Source: a bacterium
GTDB taxonomy: Bacteria; Bacillota; Bacilli; Lactobacillales; Streptococcaceae
Length of the DNA: 64,000 bases
NCBI GenBank assembly: GCA_905221195.1
Contig: CAJNCF010000007.1
Coordinates: 49,015 to 113,014 of the forward strand
Direction: 5' to 3'
Shown here piece after piece: positions 1-8,668 of this stretch; position 1 is the stretch's first letter, and the number at the start of each line of letters is the position of its first letter. The position numbers were made by a program, and so were the translations under genes. The notes beneath the pieces were generated by a model. That model had not been told where the DNA came from, made no database searches, and saw nothing but the letters and a program-made list of their open reading frames with translations.

Positions 1-1626
1 GTGGCATTGATTCAGACTATTATCAAGGCTTCTGTGGGGAATCCAGGTTCTTATGCCACCTTGGGTGAGACTCGTTATTCAGTTCATATGGACAAGGTAT
101 CTGGAGTTCTTTACTTCTTTGATGTGTCTGGTGAATATGAAGCGACTGTTGAGTTAGTAACGAGTCGACCTGTGATTGGAATCGTCTCTGTTGACAACTA
201 CGATGATTTAGAAGATGAAACATCAGAGTCTGATATCAGTCATATTAACAGTTTTGTAGCTAATTTTGTTTCAGAATTTGCTGGGAAATATGCCATGTTC
301 TCTCGTCGAGTGAGTATGGATCGTTTTTATCTGTTTACGGACTATACGGTGCTTGAGGGCTTGATGAATGATAAATTTTCTGTTATTAATGCTTTCAGAG
401 AAGAGGCGAAACAGAGACATCTGCCTTTGACCTTAAGTATGGGATTTTCTTATGGTGATGGAAATCATGATGAGATAGGGAAAGTTGCTCTGCTCAACTT
501 AAACTTGGCTGAAGTTCGTGGTGGCGACCAGGTAGTTGTCAAGGAGAATGACGAAACGAAAAATCCCGTTTATTTTGGTGGTGGGTCTGCTGCGTCAATC
601 AAGCGTACACGGACTCGTACGCGTGCTATGATGACAGCTATTTCAGATAAGATTCGGAGTGTAGATCGGGTTTTTGTAGTTGGTCACAAAAATCTAGATA
701 TGGATGCTTTGGGATCTGCTGTAGGTATGCAGTTGTTTGCTAGTAATGTAACTGAAAATAGCTATGCTCTTTATGATGAAGATCAAATGTCTCCTGATAT
801 TGAACGAGCTGTTTCATTCTTAGAAAAAGAAGGAGTTACGAAGTTGTTGTCTGTCAAGGAGGCAATGGGGATGGTGACCAATCGTTCTTTGCTGATTCTT
901 GTAGACCATTCAAAGACTGCCTTAACTTTATCAAAAGATTTTTATGATTTATTTACCCAAACCATCGTCATTGACCACCACAGAAGGGATCAGGATTTCC
1001 CAGACAACGCAGTTATCACTTATATCGAAAGTGGTGCAAGTAGTGCCAGTGAGTTGGTAACGGAATTGATTCAGTTCCAGAATTCTAAGAAAAATCGTCT
1101 GAGTCGTATGCAGGCCAGTGTTTTGATGGCTGGTATGATGCTGGATACTAAAAATTTCACCTCACGAGTGACTAGTCGGACATTTGATGTTGCTAGCTAT
1201 CTCAGAACGAGAGGAAGTGATAGTATTGCTATCCAAGAAATCGCTGCGACAGATTTTGAAGAATATCGTGAGGTCAATGAACTGATTTTACAGGGGCGTA
1301 AATTAGGTTCAGATGTATTGATAGCAGAGGCTCAGGACTCGAAATGCTATGATACAGTTGTTATTAGTAAGGCAGCAGATGCCATGTTAGCTATGTCAGG
1401 TATTGAAGCGAGTTTTGTTCTTGCGAAGAATACACAAGGATTTATATCCATCTCAGCTCGAAGTCGTAGTAAATTGAATGTACAACGGATTATGGAAGAG
1501 CTAGGCGGTGGGGGCCACTTTAATTTAGCTGCAGCTCAAATTAAAGATTTAACCTTGTCAGAAGCGGGTGAAAAACTGACAGAAATTGTATTAAATGAAA
1601 TAAAGGAAAAGGAGAAAGAAGAATGA
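1..1626 (+). CDS. gdpP: Cyclic-di-AMP phosphodiesterase GdpP, 5' truncated by window edge
   Basis: This membrane phosphodiesterase hydrolyses c-di-AMP to pApA and so affects cell-wall homeostasis and beta-lactam tolerance. The 541 visible residues lack the N-terminal two-helix membrane anchor; full-length homologues are about 655 residues. The GTG at position 1 is therefore an internal Val codon and not a start. A PAS-like part and a degenerate GGDEF domain (about 1-190, with RFYLF in place of GGDEF) come first. The DHH domain follows, with [12 protein letters not shown] from residue 228 and the DHH triad at 325-327. DHHA1 has GGGGH at 502-506. The stop overlaps the rplI start (ATGA), which is the conserved gdpP-rplI-dnaC order of Firmicutes. 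All expected metal-binding motifs of the DHH domain are present. Confidence 0.96.
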   Translation: MALIQTIIKASVGNPGSYATLGETRYSVHMDKVSGVLYFFDVSGEYEATVELVTSRPVIGIVSVDNYDDLEDETSESDISHINSFVANFVSEFAGKYAMFSRRVSMDRFYLFTDYTVLEGLMNDKFSVINAFREEAKQRHLPLTLSMGFSYGDGNHDEIGKVALLNLNLAEVRGGDQVVVKENDETKNPVYFGGGSAASIKRTRTRTRAMMTAISDKIRSVDRVFVVGHKNLDMDALGSAVGMQLFASNVTENSYALYDEDQMSPDIERAVSFLEKEGVTKLLSVKEAMGMVTNRSLLILVDHSKTALTLSKDFYDLFTQTIVIDHHRRDQDFPDNAVITYIESGASSASELVTELIQFQNSKKNRLSRMQASVLMAGMMLDTKNFTSRVTSRTFDVASYLRTRGSDSIAIQEIAATDFEEYREVNELILQGRKLGSDVLIAEAQDSKCYDTVVISKAADAMLAMSGIEASFVLAKNTQGFISISARSRSKLNVQRIMEELGGGGHFNLAAAQIKDLTLSEAGEKLTEIVLNEIKEKEKEE

Positions 1627-2075
1627 AAGTAATCTTTTTAGCAGATGTTAAAGGAAAAGGTAAAAAAGGTGAAATTAAGGAAGTACCAACAGGGTATGCG
1701 CAAAACTTTCTTATCAAAAAGAATCTAGCCAAAGAAGCGACTGCTCAAGCGGTAGGTGAGCTTCGCGGTAAACAAAAATCTGAAGAAAAAGCTCATGCTG
1801 AGATGATTGCAGAAGCAAAAGCAATTAAAGCACAACTTGAAGCAGAAGAAACTGTTGTAGAATTTGTTGAAAAGGTTGGTCCAGATGGCCGTACCTTTGG
1901 TTCTATTACCAATAAGAAAATTGCAGAAGAATTGCAAAAGCAATTTGGAATTAAGATTGATAAACGTCATATTCAAGTACAAGCTCCGATTCGAGCAGTT
2001 GGTTTGATCGATGTACCAGTGAAAATCTATCAAGATGTCACAAGTGTAATCAATCTTCGTGTGAAAGAAGGGTAA
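1623..2075 (+). CDS. rplI: 50S ribosomal protein L9
   Basis: L9 binds 23S rRNA near the L1 stalk and limits frameshifting. The protein is 150 residues, the usual length. The N-terminal RNA-binding domain starts [17 protein letters not shown] and has the GYAQNFL motif. A long charged connecting helix (about 42-75) and the C-terminal domain with [11 protein letters not shown] follow. The ATG overlaps the gdpP stop by four bases, so translation is probably coupled. The start is fixed by the conserved MKVIFL N-terminus. Nothing is unusual. Confidence 0.98.
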   Translation: MKVIFLADVKGKGKKGEIKEVPTGYAQNFLIKKNLAKEATAQAVGELRGKQKSEEKAHAEMIAEAKAIKAQLEAEETVVEFVEKVGPDGRTFGSITNKKIAEELQKQFGIKIDKRHIQVQAPIRAVGLIDVPVKIYQDVTSVINLRVKEG

Positions 2076-2118
2076 ATTGACACCTTCTTGACAAGATTAT
2101 AAAAGGAAGGGAAGTCTG

Positions 2119-3471
2119 ATGGCAGAAGTAGAAGAGTTACGAGTACAACCTCAAGATATCTTAGCTGAGCAATCCGTTTTGGGGGCTATCTTTATTGATG
2201 AGAGTAAGCTTGTTTTTGTGCGAGAATATATTGAGTCTCGAGACTTTTTTAAGTATGCCCATCGTTTGATTTTCCAAGCCATGGTCGATTTATCGGATCG
2301 TGGAGATGCTATAGATGCAACAACGGTTCGCACCATTCTTGATAATCAAGGTGACTTACAGAATATTGGTGGCTTGTCTTACTTGGTTGAGATTGTCAAT
2401 TCTGTGCCAACTTCTGCTAATGCGGAGTATTATGCTAAGATTGTTGCTGAAAAAGCCATGCTACGGCGATTAATCGCCAAGTTGACAGAGTCTGTCAATC
2501 AAGCTTACGAGGCTTCACAACCAGTTGATGAAATTATTGCTCAGGCCGAAAAAGGGCTGATTGATGTCAGTGAAAATGCCAATCGAAGCGGGTTTAAGAA
2601 TATTCGAGATGTGTTGAACGTCAACTTTGGAAATCTGGAAGCTCGCTCGCAACAAACAACCGATATTACAGGGATTGCGACAGGTTATCGTGATTTGGAT
2701 CATATGACAACTGGTCTGCACGAGGAGGAGTTGATTATTATAGCAGCTCGTCCAGCGGTTGGTAAGACAGCCTTTGCCTTGAATATTGCTCAGAATATTG
2801 GGACCAAGTTGGATAAAACGGTTGCTATCTTTTCGCTCGAAATGGGTGCGGAAAGTCTAGTGGACCGTATGCTTGCGGCAGAAGGGTTGGTTGAGTCGCA
2901 TTCTATTCGTACGGGTCAACTGACCGATGAGGAGTGGCAAAAGTATACCATTGCTCAAGGGAATCTAGCTAATGCAAGTATCTATATCGATGATACACCA
3001 GGGATTCGAATCACGGAAATTCGTTCGCGTTCACGCAAACTGGCTCAAGAAACGGGTAATCTAGGTTTAATTTTGATAGACTACTTGCAGCTTATCACGG
3101 GAACTGGTCGAGAAAATCGTCAACAAGAGGTTTCAGAAATTTCACGTCAGTTGAAAATTTTAGCTAAGGAACTGAAAGTTCCAGTAATCGCTCTGAGTCA
3201 GCTTTCTCGTGGTGTAGAACAACGTCAGGACAAGAGACCGGTCTTGTCTGATATTCGTGAATCTGGGTCTATTGAGCAGGATGCTGATATCGTAGCCTTT
3301 CTCTATCGCGACGATTACTATGAGCGTGGTGGTGAAGAAGAGGAAGGTATACCAAATAATAAGGTAGAAGTTATTATCGAGAAAAACCGTAGTGGAGCTC
3401 GTGGAACGGTGGAATTAATTTTCCAAAAAGAATACAATAAATTTTCAAGTATCTCAAAGAGGGAGGCATAA
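2119..3471 (+). CDS. dnaC: Replicative DNA helicase (DnaB family)
   Basis: This is the hexameric 5'-3' helicase that unwinds DNA at the replication fork; it is called dnaC in many Gram-positives. It is 450 residues, a normal length. The N-terminal DnaB domain (about 10-110) binds primase. The RecA-like C-terminal domain carries Walker A as RPAVGKT at 211-217, followed by IFSLEMG and the Walker B region LILIDYLQLI. The motif LSQLSRGVEQR and the arginine-finger region near the end are also present. A purine-rich RBS (AAGGAAGGGAAG) precedes the ATG. It lies 43 bases after rplI and is probably cotranscribed with it. Confidence 0.98.
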   Translation: MAEVEELRVQPQDILAEQSVLGAIFIDESKLVFVREYIESRDFFKYAHRLIFQAMVDLSDRGDAIDATTVRTILDNQGDLQNIGGLSYLVEIVNSVPTSANAEYYAKIVAEKAMLRRLIAKLTESVNQAYEASQPVDEIIAQAEKGLIDVSENANRSGFKNIRDVLNVNFGNLEARSQQTTDITGIATGYRDLDHMTTGLHEEELIIIAARPAVGKTAFALNIAQNIGTKLDKTVAIFSLEMGAESLVDRMLAAEGLVESHSIRTGQLTDEEWQKYTIAQGNLANASIYIDDTPGIRITEIRSRSRKLAQETGNLGLILIDYLQLITGTGRENRQQEVSEISRQLKILAKELKVPVIALSQLSRGVEQRQDKRPVLSDIRESGSIEQDADIVAFLYRDDYYERGGEEEEGIPNNKVEVIIEKNRSGARGTVELIFQKEYNKFSSISKREA

Positions 3472-3472
3472 G

Positions 3473-3739
3473 ATGTCAGATGCATTTACAGATGTAGCCA
3501 AGATGAAAAAAATCAAAGAAGAAATCAAGGCACATGAGGGACAAGTCGTAGAAATGACTTTGGAGAATGGTCGTAAGCGCCAAAAAAATAGATTGGGTAA
3601 GCTAATTGAAGTTTATCCATCCCTATTTATCGTGGAATTTGGGAACGTTGAAGGAGATAAACAAGCTAATGTTTATGTTGAGTCCTTTACTTACTCAGAC
3701 ATTCTTACAGAAAAGAATCTGATTCATTATCTTGACTAA
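3473..3739 (+). CDS. Veg-family protein (DUF1021)
   Basis: This 88-residue protein resembles Veg of Bacillus, a small beta-rich protein linked to biofilm regulation; its biochemistry is not settled. The pattern seen is a short N-terminal helix, then HEGQVVEMTLENGRKRQ, then an EVYPSLFIVEF core and a YSDILTE end, which matches the SYADVLT end of Veg proteins. The ATG is two bases after the dnaC stop (GAGGCATAAG upstream as RBS), and a terminator hairpin immediately follows the stop. It is therefore the last gene of the gdpP-rplI-dnaC transcript. The family call is confident; the function is inferred from relatives only. Confidence 0.85.
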   Translation: MSDAFTDVAKMKKIKEEIKAHEGQVVEMTLENGRKRQKNRLGKLIEVYPSLFIVEFGNVEGDKQANVYVESFTYSDILTEKNLIHYLD

Positions 3740-3767
3740 AGTGAGAAATTTTCTCACTTTTTCTTTT
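3738..3767 (+). terminator. Rho-independent terminator after the veg-like gene
   Basis: The stem AAAGTGAGAA/TTCTCACTTT is ten base pairs with a three-base loop and is followed by a T-rich tail. The hairpin overlaps the stop codon. It separates the dnaC operon from cbpD. Confidence 0.9.
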
Positions 3768-3770
3768 TTC

Positions 3771-3778
3771 TTCGAATA
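3771..3778 (+). promoter_or_regulatory. Candidate ComX (SigX) cin-box/combox for cbpD
   Basis: TTCGAATA matches the late-competence combox consensus TACGAATA at 7 of 8 bases. It is preceded by a long T-rich run, as known comboxes are. CbpD is a ComX-dependent late competence gene in pneumococcus, so the location is sensible. The T-run is shared with the upstream terminator. The distance to the cbpD start (about 155 bases) is long because a BOX element lies between. Confidence 0.55.
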
Positions 3779-3805
3779 ATTTAAGTGAAGGCAATCTTCG
3801 ATTTA

Positions 3806-3908
3806 TACTCTTCGAAAATCAAATTCAAACCACGTCAGCTTCGCCTTGCCATACTCAAGTATAGCCTGCGTCTAGCTTCCTAGTTTGATCTTTAATTTTC
3901 ATTGAGTA
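3806..3908 (+). repeat. BOX element, boxA-boxC form (no boxB)
   Basis: The element runs from TACTCTTCGAAAATC to GATTTTCATTGAGTA (the terminal GATTTTCATT reads AATTTTCATT here). It contains the boxA core CGTCAGCTTCGCCTTGCC and the boxC core CTAGCTTCCTAGTTTG. The ends form imperfect inverted repeats (TACTC/GAGTA). No boxB unit is present. BOX elements are short mobile-looking repeats of mitis-group streptococci. This copy sits inside the predicted cbpD leader. Confidence 0.9.
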
Positions 3909-3932
3909 CTATATTATTTTCAAGGAGGAAGA

Positions 3933-5051
3933 ATGAAAATTTCACCATTTACAGTAACAGAGACAGGGTTTTCTTTTAGAAAATCAGTTAAAAAGGTTGT
4001 TCCTTTTTTAGTAGTAGGATTGATGCTAGCAGCGGGTGATAGTGTCTATGCCTATTCTGGAGGGAATGGATCAATTGCGCGTGGGGATGATTATCCTGCT
4101 CATTATAAAAATGGGAGTCAGGAGATTGACAAGTGGCGGATGTATTCTCGTCAGTGTACTTCTTTTGCAGCCTTTCGTTTGAGTAATGTCAATGGTTTTG
4201 AGATTCCAGCTGCTTATGGAAATGCGAATGAATGGGGCTATCGTGCTCGTCGTGAAGGCTATCGTGTAGATAATAGACCAGCTATTGGCTCTATTGCTTG
4301 GTCTACTGCAGGAACTTATGGTCATGTTGCCTGGGTATCAAATGTAATAGGAGATGAGATTGAGATTGAAGAATACAACTATGGAAAACGAGAATCTTAC
4401 AACAAGCGCACCGTGAAGGCAAATACTATGACGGGTTTTATTCATTTTAAAGATTTGGCTGGTGGCAGTGTTGGGAATAGTCAATCCTCAGCTTCAACAG
4501 GGGGAACACATTATTTTAAGACTAAGTCAGCTATCAAAAATCAGCCACTAGCTAGCGCAACTGTGATTGATTACTATTATCCTGGGGAGAATGTTCATTA
4601 TGATCAAATTCTCGAAAAAGATGGATACAAGTGGTTGAGTTATACGGCTTATAATGGGAGCCGTCGTTATATCCAGCTAGAGGGGGTGACTTCTTCACAG
4701 AATTATCAGAACCAATCAGGAAATAGTTCTAATTATAGCTCAAATACTGGATCGACTGTCGGTTGGAAGAAAATAAATGGTAGTTGGTATCATTTCAAAT
4801 CAAATGGGTCCAAATCAACAGGATGGATGAAAGACGGTTCTAGTTGGTATTATTTGAAATCATCTGGTGAAATGCAGACAGGATGGTTAAAGGAAAATGG
4901 TCTGTGGTACTATCTGGATAGTTCAGGAGCAATGAAAACAGGTTGGTATCAAGTCTCAGGTAAGTGGTATTATTCTTACTCTTCAGGCGCCTTAGCTGTC
5001 AATACGACGGTGGATGGTTACAGAGTAAATAGTAATGGAGAACGAGTATAG
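3933..5051 (+). CDS. cbpD: Choline-binding murein hydrolase CbpD (competence fratricin)
   Basis: This secreted hydrolase is made during competence and lyses non-competent sister cells to release DNA. An N-terminal signal peptide ends near VYA-YS (residue 40). The CHAP amidase/endopeptidase domain covers about 50-175, with catalytic Cys75 (SRQCTSF), His131 (YGHVAWV) and a polar residue near 147-149. One SH3b-like domain follows (about 190-252). A Ser/Asn-rich linker then leads to choline-binding repeats (about 277-360; GW...WYY pattern). At 372 residues it is shorter than the pneumococcal protein as I recall it (about 448), consistent with one SH3b domain instead of two. RBS AAGGAGG precedes the ATG. 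Confidence 0.92.
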   Translation: MKISPFTVTETGFSFRKSVKKVVPFLVVGLMLAAGDSVYAYSGGNGSIARGDDYPAHYKNGSQEIDKWRMYSRQCTSFAAFRLSNVNGFEIPAAYGNANEWGYRARREGYRVDNRPAIGSIAWSTAGTYGHVAWVSNVIGDEIEIEEYNYGKRESYNKRTVKANTMTGFIHFKDLAGGSVGNSQSSASTGGTHYFKTKSAIKNQPLASATVIDYYYPGENVHYDQILEKDGYKWLSYTAYNGSRRYIQLEGVTSSQNYQNQSGNSSNYSSNTGSTVGWKKINGSWYHFKSNGSKSTGWMKDGSSWYYLKSSGEMQTGWLKENGLWYYLDSSGAMKTGWYQVSGKWYYSYSSGALAVNTTVDGYRVNSNGERV

Positions 5052-5058
5052 AAAATGG

Positions 5059-5084
5059 GAGTAGGAAATTTTTCCTGCTCTTTT
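5059..5084 (+). terminator. Terminator after cbpD
   Basis: The hairpin GAGTAGGAAA/TTTCCTGCTC (one G-T pair) is followed by TTTTC. It starts eight bases after the cbpD stop. Confidence 0.85.
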
Positions 5085-5099
5085 CTGTAAGCAGTTTCC

Positions 5100-5128
5100 T
5101 TGACATTTTTTTTGTTTTGCGCTATCAT
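5100..5128 (+). promoter_or_regulatory. Promoter of the thiamine-precursor operon
   Basis: A consensus TTGACA (5100-5105) and TATCAT (5123-5128) are separated by 17 bases. Transcription would start near 5135, just upstream of the TPP riboswitch. Confidence 0.75.
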
Positions 5129-5143
5129 ATGTCCATATAATAT

Positions 5144-5224
5144 ATGGGAGTCTGTGTACAGTCTGAGAGGAAGTGTTAAGCTTCGACCGCACTTGATCTG
5201 GGTAATGCCAGCGTAGGGAACGAT
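5144..5224 (+). promoter_or_regulatory. TPP riboswitch (THI box)
   Basis: The conserved THI-box blocks are present: GGGAGTCT, CTGAGAGGA (from 5163) and TTGATCTGGGTAATGCCAGC followed by GTAGGGAA. This is the family's pyrimidine-sensing and pyrophosphate-sensing architecture. When TPP is bound, the downstream terminator should form and switch the operon off. It identifies the following ABC transporter as a thiamine or HMP uptake system. Confidence 0.96.
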
Positions 5225-5241
5225 ACTTAGTCTAATTCTGC

Positions 5242-5276
5242 ACCTTTTCCATGTATGGTAAAGGTTTTTCTTTTTG
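5242..5276 (+). terminator. Expression-platform terminator of the TPP riboswitch
   Basis: ACCTTTTCCAT pairs with ATGGTAAAGGT with one mismatch and is followed by TTTTTCTTTTT. It lies directly downstream of the aptamer and upstream of the first RBS, as expected for transcriptional attenuation by TPP. Confidence 0.8.
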
Positions 5277-5305
5277 TTAAAGGAAAACGAGAAGAGGAGG
5301 TTGTT

Positions 5306-5596
5306 ATGAAAGCAAGCATTGCCTTGCAAGTTTTACCCCTAGCACAGGGGATTGATCGGATAGCTGTTATCGATCAGGTCATTGCTTATCTGCAAGCTCA
5401 AGAAGTGACCATGGTGGTGACACCATTTGAAACGGTCTTGGAAGGGGAGTTTGATGAGCTTATGCGCATTCTCAAAGAAGCGCTGGAAGTGGCAGGGAAT
5501 GAGGCAGACAATGTCTTTGCCAATGTCAAAATAAATGTAGGAGAGATTTTAAGTATTGATGAGAAACTTGAAAAGTATACTGAGACGACACATTAG
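5306..5596 (+). CDS. Thiamine-binding protein, MTH1187/YkoF-like (PF01910)
   Basis: This is a 96-residue cytoplasmic protein of the small thiamine-binding (former DUF77) family, which forms oligomers that bind thiamine or HMP-like ligands. It starts MKASIALQVLPLAQG and has the family pattern VIAYLQAQ, then VTPFETVLEGEFDELM. I chose the ATG at 5306 because GAGGAGG lies six bases upstream. An in-frame ATG at 5255 falls inside the riboswitch terminator and is unlikely to be used. The 3' end overlaps the permease gene by 38 bases. It is the first gene of the TPP-controlled operon. Confidence 0.88.
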   Translation: MKASIALQVLPLAQGIDRIAVIDQVIAYLQAQEVTMVVTPFETVLEGEFDELMRILKEALEVAGNEADNVFANVKINVGEILSIDEKLEKYTETTH

Positions 5597-6317
5597 TCTA
5601 TTGGGTTTTCTAGGAGTCTTGTCAATCTGGCAGTTAGCAGGTTTTCTTAAACTTCTCCCCAAGTTTATCCTGCCGACACCTCTTGAAATTCTCCAGGCCT
5701 TTGTTCGTGATAGAGAATTTCTATGGCACCATAGCTGGGCCACCTTGAGAGTGGCTTTGCTAGGTCTAATTTTGGGAGTCTTGATTGCCTGTCTCATGGC
5801 TGTACTTATGGACAGTTTGACTTGGCTCAATGACTTGATTTACCCTATGATGGTGGTCGTTCAGACTATCCCGACTATTGCAATAGCTCCTATTCTGGTC
5901 TTGTGGCTCGGTTATGGGATTTTGCCCAAGATTGTCTTGATTATCCTGACGACAACCTTTCCTATTATCGTCAGCATTCTGGACGGTTTTAGGCATTGTG
6001 ATAAGGATATGCTGACCTTGTTTAGTCTGATGCGGGCCAATCCTTGGCAAATCCTTTGGCATTTTAAAATCCCAGTCAGCCTGCCCTACTTTTATGCAGG
6101 TTTGAGGGTCAGTGTCTCCTACGCCTTTATCACAACAGTGGTATCTGAGTGGTTGGGAGGCTTTGAAGGACTAGGTGTTTACATGATTCAGTCCAAGAAA
6201 CTGTTTCAGTATGATACCATGTTCGCTATTATTATTTTGGTGTCGATTATCAGCCTTTTGGGTATGAAATTGGTCGATATTAGTGAAAAATATGTGATTA
6301 AATGGAAACGTTCGTAG
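5559..6317 (+). CDS. ABC transporter permease for a thiamine precursor (ThiX-like)
   Basis: This integral membrane permease has 252 residues with about six hydrophobic segments. It is of the SsuC/TauC/ThiX type. The cytoplasmic EAA-like loop is visible as LMRANPWQILWHFKIPVSLP. It works with the following lipoprotein and ATPase. The ATG at 5559 follows a TTG codon and has GGAGAG about 12 bases upstream. The gene overlaps the preceding thiamine-binding gene in another frame, indicating tight translational coupling. The substrate is inferred from the TPP riboswitch and the THI5/NMT1-like binding protein; likely HMP or a formylated pyrimidine. Confidence 0.88.
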   Translation: MRNLKSILRRHISLLGFLGVLSIWQLAGFLKLLPKFILPTPLEILQAFVRDREFLWHHSWATLRVALLGLILGVLIACLMAVLMDSLTWLNDLIYPMMVVVQTIPTIAIAPILVLWLGYGILPKIVLIILTTTFPIIVSILDGFRHCDKDMLTLFSLMRANPWQILWHFKIPVSLPYFYAGLRVSVSYAFITTVVSEWLGGFEGLGVYMIQSKKLFQYDTMFAIIILVSIISLLGMKLVDISEKYVIKWKRS

Positions 6318-6354
6318 AAGTAGAATGTTTCAAAAAAGAAAAGAGGAAATTAAA

Positions 6355-7362
6355 ATGAAAAAAACATGGAAAGTGTTTTTAACGCTTGTAACGGCTTTTG
6401 TAGCTGTCGTACTTGTGGCCTGTGGTCAAGGAACTGTTTCTAAGGACAACAAAGAAGCAGAACTCAAGAAAATTGACTTTATCCTAGACTGGACTCCAAA
6501 TACTAACCACACTGGGCTTTATGTTGCCAAGGAAAAAGGTTATTTCAAAGAAGCTGGAGTGGATGTTGATTTGAAACTGCCACCAGAAGAAAGTTCTTCT
6601 GACTTGGTGATCAATGGTAAGGCGCCATTTGCGGTGTATTTCCAAGACTACATGGCTAAGAAGTTAGAAAAAGGTGCAGGAATTACTGCCGTTGCAGCTA
6701 TCGTTGAGCACAATACATCAGGAATTATTTCTCGTAAATCTGACAATGTAAGCAGTCCAAAGGACTTGGTTGGTAAGAAATACGGAACTTGGAATGACCC
6801 AACTGAACTTGCTATGTTGAAAACCTTGGTAGAATCACAAGGTGGGGACTTTGAGAAGGTTGAAAAAGTACCAAATAACGACTCAAACTCTATCACACCA
6901 ATTGCTAATGGAGTATTTGACACTGCTTGGATTTACTACGGTTGGGATGGTATCCTTGCTAAATCTCAAGGCGTAGAGGCTAACTTTATGTACTTGAAAG
7001 ACTACGTCAAGGAGTTTGACTACTACTCACCAGTTATCATCGCAAACAACGACTATCTGAAAGACAATAAAGAAGAAGCTCGTAAAGTCATCCAAGCTAT
7101 CAAAAAAGGTTACCAATATGCTATGGAGCATCCAGAGGAAGCAGCAGATATCCTCATTAAGAATGCACCTGAACTTCAGGAAAAACGTGACTTTGTCATT
7201 GAATCTCAAAAATACTTGTCAAAAGAATACGCAAGCGACAAGGAAAAATGGGGTCAATTTGATGCAGCTCGCTGGAATGCCTTCTACAAATGGGATAAAG
7301 AAAATGGTATCCTTAAAGAAGACTTGACAGACAAAGGCTTCACTAATGAATTTGTGAAATAA
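6355..7362 (+). CDS. Thiamine-precursor substrate-binding lipoprotein (ThiY/NMT1-like)
   Basis: This extracellular lipoprotein delivers a pyrimidine precursor to the permease. It has 335 residues from ATG 6355, with GAGGAAATT as RBS; an upstream in-frame ATG at 6325 lacks one. The lipobox is LVACG, so Cys is acylated after signal peptidase II cleavage. The mature part begins with the NMT1/THI5-like signature IDFILDWTPNTNHTGLYVA and continues with a KYGTWNDPTE segment, both typical of ThiY proteins. The gene lies 37 bases after the permease and its stop overlaps the ATPase start by one base. Confidence 0.93.
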   Translation: MKKTWKVFLTLVTAFVAVVLVACGQGTVSKDNKEAELKKIDFILDWTPNTNHTGLYVAKEKGYFKEAGVDVDLKLPPEESSSDLVINGKAPFAVYFQDYMAKKLEKGAGITAVAAIVEHNTSGIISRKSDNVSSPKDLVGKKYGTWNDPTELAMLKTLVESQGGDFEKVEKVPNNDSNSITPIANGVFDTAWIYYGWDGILAKSQGVEANFMYLKDYVKEFDYYSPVIIANNDYLKDNKEEARKVIQAIKKGYQYAMEHPEEAADILIKNAPELQEKRDFVIESQKYLSKEYASDKEKWGQFDAARWNAFYKWDKENGILKEDLTDKGFTNEFVK

Positions 7363-8090
7363 TGACAGAAATTAGACTAGAACACGTTAGTTATGCCTAC
7401 GGACAAGATAGGATTTTAGAGGATATCAACCTGCAGGTGACTTCAGGTGAAGTGGTTTCTATCTTAGGTCCAAGTGGTGTTGGAAAAACCACCCTCTTTA
7501 ACCTAATCGCTGGGATTTTAGAAGTCCAGTCTGGGAGAATTGTCCTTGACAGTGAGGAAAATCCTAAGGGGCGCGTGAGTTATATGTTGCAAAAGGATCT
7601 GCTCTTGGAGCACAAGACTGTGCTTGGTAATATCATACTGCCTCTTTTGATTCAAAAGGTCGATAAGGCGGAAGCTATTGCTCGTGCGGATGAAATCCTT
7701 GCGACCTTCCAGTTGACAGCTGTACGGGACAAGTATCCTCATGAACTGAGTGGTGGGATGCGCCAGCGTGTAGCCTTGCTTCGAACCTACCTTTTCGGGC
7801 ACAAACTCTTTCTCTTAGACGAGGCCTTCAGCGCCTTGGATGAGATGACCAAGATGGAACTCCACGCTTGGTACCTTGAGATTCACAGGCAGTTGCAACT
7901 AACAACCTTAATCATTACGCATAGTATCGAGGAGGCCCTCAATCTCAGCGATCGCATCTATATCTTGAAAAATCGCCCTGGGCAGATTGTTTCAGAAATT
8001 AAACTAGATTGGTCTGGAGATGAGGACAAGGAAGTCCAAAAGATTGCCTATAAACGTCAAATCTTGGCAGAATTAGGCTTAGATAAGTAG
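7362..8090 (+). CDS. ABC transporter ATP-binding protein for thiamine precursor (ThiZ-like)
   Basis: This 242-residue ATPase energises the thiamine-precursor importer. Walker A is GPSGVGKTT, the signature is LSGGMRQR and Walker B is LFLLDEAFSALDE, followed by the H-loop ITHS. It is similar to the SsuB/ThiZ subgroup. The ATG shares its A with the lipoprotein stop TAATG, so the genes are translationally coupled. It closes the riboswitch operon. Confidence 0.93.
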   Translation: MTEIRLEHVSYAYGQDRILEDINLQVTSGEVVSILGPSGVGKTTLFNLIAGILEVQSGRIVLDSEENPKGRVSYMLQKDLLLEHKTVLGNIILPLLIQKVDKAEAIARADEILATFQLTAVRDKYPHELSGGMRQRVALLRTYLFGHKLFLLDEAFSALDEMTKMELHAWYLEIHRQLQLTTLIITHSIEEALNLSDRIYILKNRPGQIVSEIKLDWSGDEDKEVQKIAYKRQILAELGLDK

Positions 8091-8160
8091 AAAAATAGGG
8101 AGTTGGTGAATATTATCCTTTATCAGCGCCCTTTTTCTTTTAAAAATAAGAAAATTTCGG

Positions 8161-8183
8161 TATAATAGTCAAAGATAGTCAAG
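8161..8183 (+). promoter_or_regulatory. -10 element plus CtsR operator
   Basis: TATAAT (8161-8166) is followed at once by AGTCAAAGATAGTCAAG (8167-8183). The latter fits the CtsR direct heptad repeat RGTCAAANANRGTCAAR. A third TCAAA lies just downstream. CtsR bound here would block initiation of ctsR-clpC and release it on heat stress. The -35 region is weak. Confidence 0.88.
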
Positions 8184-8208
8184 GTTCAAAGAGAGAGGTG
8201 GGTTTGTA

Positions 8209-8667
8209 ATGAGATTTAAAAATACATCGGATCATATTGAGGCCTACATCAAGGCGATTTTAGATCAATCTGGTATCGTGGAGTTGCAACGGAGTCAGTT
8301 GGCGGATACCTTCCAGGTTGTTCCTAGTCAGATTAACTATGTGATCAAGACACGCTTTACGGAAAGTAGAGGATATTTGGTTGAAAGTAAGCGTGGTGGT
8401 GGAGGCTACATTCGTATAGGACGGATTGAGTTTTCCAGTCATCATGAAATGCTCAGGGAGCTGCTTTACTCAATTGGTGAGCGAGTTAGTCAAGAAATTT
8501 ATGAGGATATTCTACAACTTTTGGTTGAGCAGGAATTGATGACCAAGCAGGAGATGAATTTGCTAGTATCAGTATCTTTGGATCGCGTTTTAGGAGAAGA
8601 AGCTCCATTCCTTCGAGCTAATATGCTACGACAGGTCATACAAGAGGTAGATAGAAAAGGGAAGTAA
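8209..8667 (+). CDS. ctsR: Transcriptional repressor CtsR
   Basis: CtsR is the class III heat-shock repressor of clp genes in low-GC Gram-positives. The protein is 152 residues, the normal length. The N-terminal winged-helix DNA-binding part contains the family motifs QLADTFQVVPSQINYVIKTRF and the glycine-rich wing KRGGGGYIRI. The C-terminal dimerisation part follows. A good RBS (AGAGAGAGGTGGG) precedes the ATG. An operator for its own product lies upstream. clpC begins two bases after the stop. Confidence 0.97.
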   Translation: MRFKNTSDHIEAYIKAILDQSGIVELQRSQLADTFQVVPSQINYVIKTRFTESRGYLVESKRGGGGYIRIGRIEFSSHHEMLRELLYSIGERVSQEIYEDILQLLVEQELMTKQEMNLLVSVSLDRVLGEEAPFLRANMLRQVIQEVDRKGK

Positions 8668-8668
8668 G

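Noticed and set aside
5255..5305. Earlier in-frame start of the thiamine-binding protein
   Set aside because: It lies in the riboswitch terminator and lacks an RBS; ATG 5306 has GAGGAGG.
8096..8140. Terminator after the thiamine ABC ATPase gene
   Set aside because: AGGGAGTTGGTGA and TTTATCAGCGCCCT pair only with several mismatches, so it was not listed.
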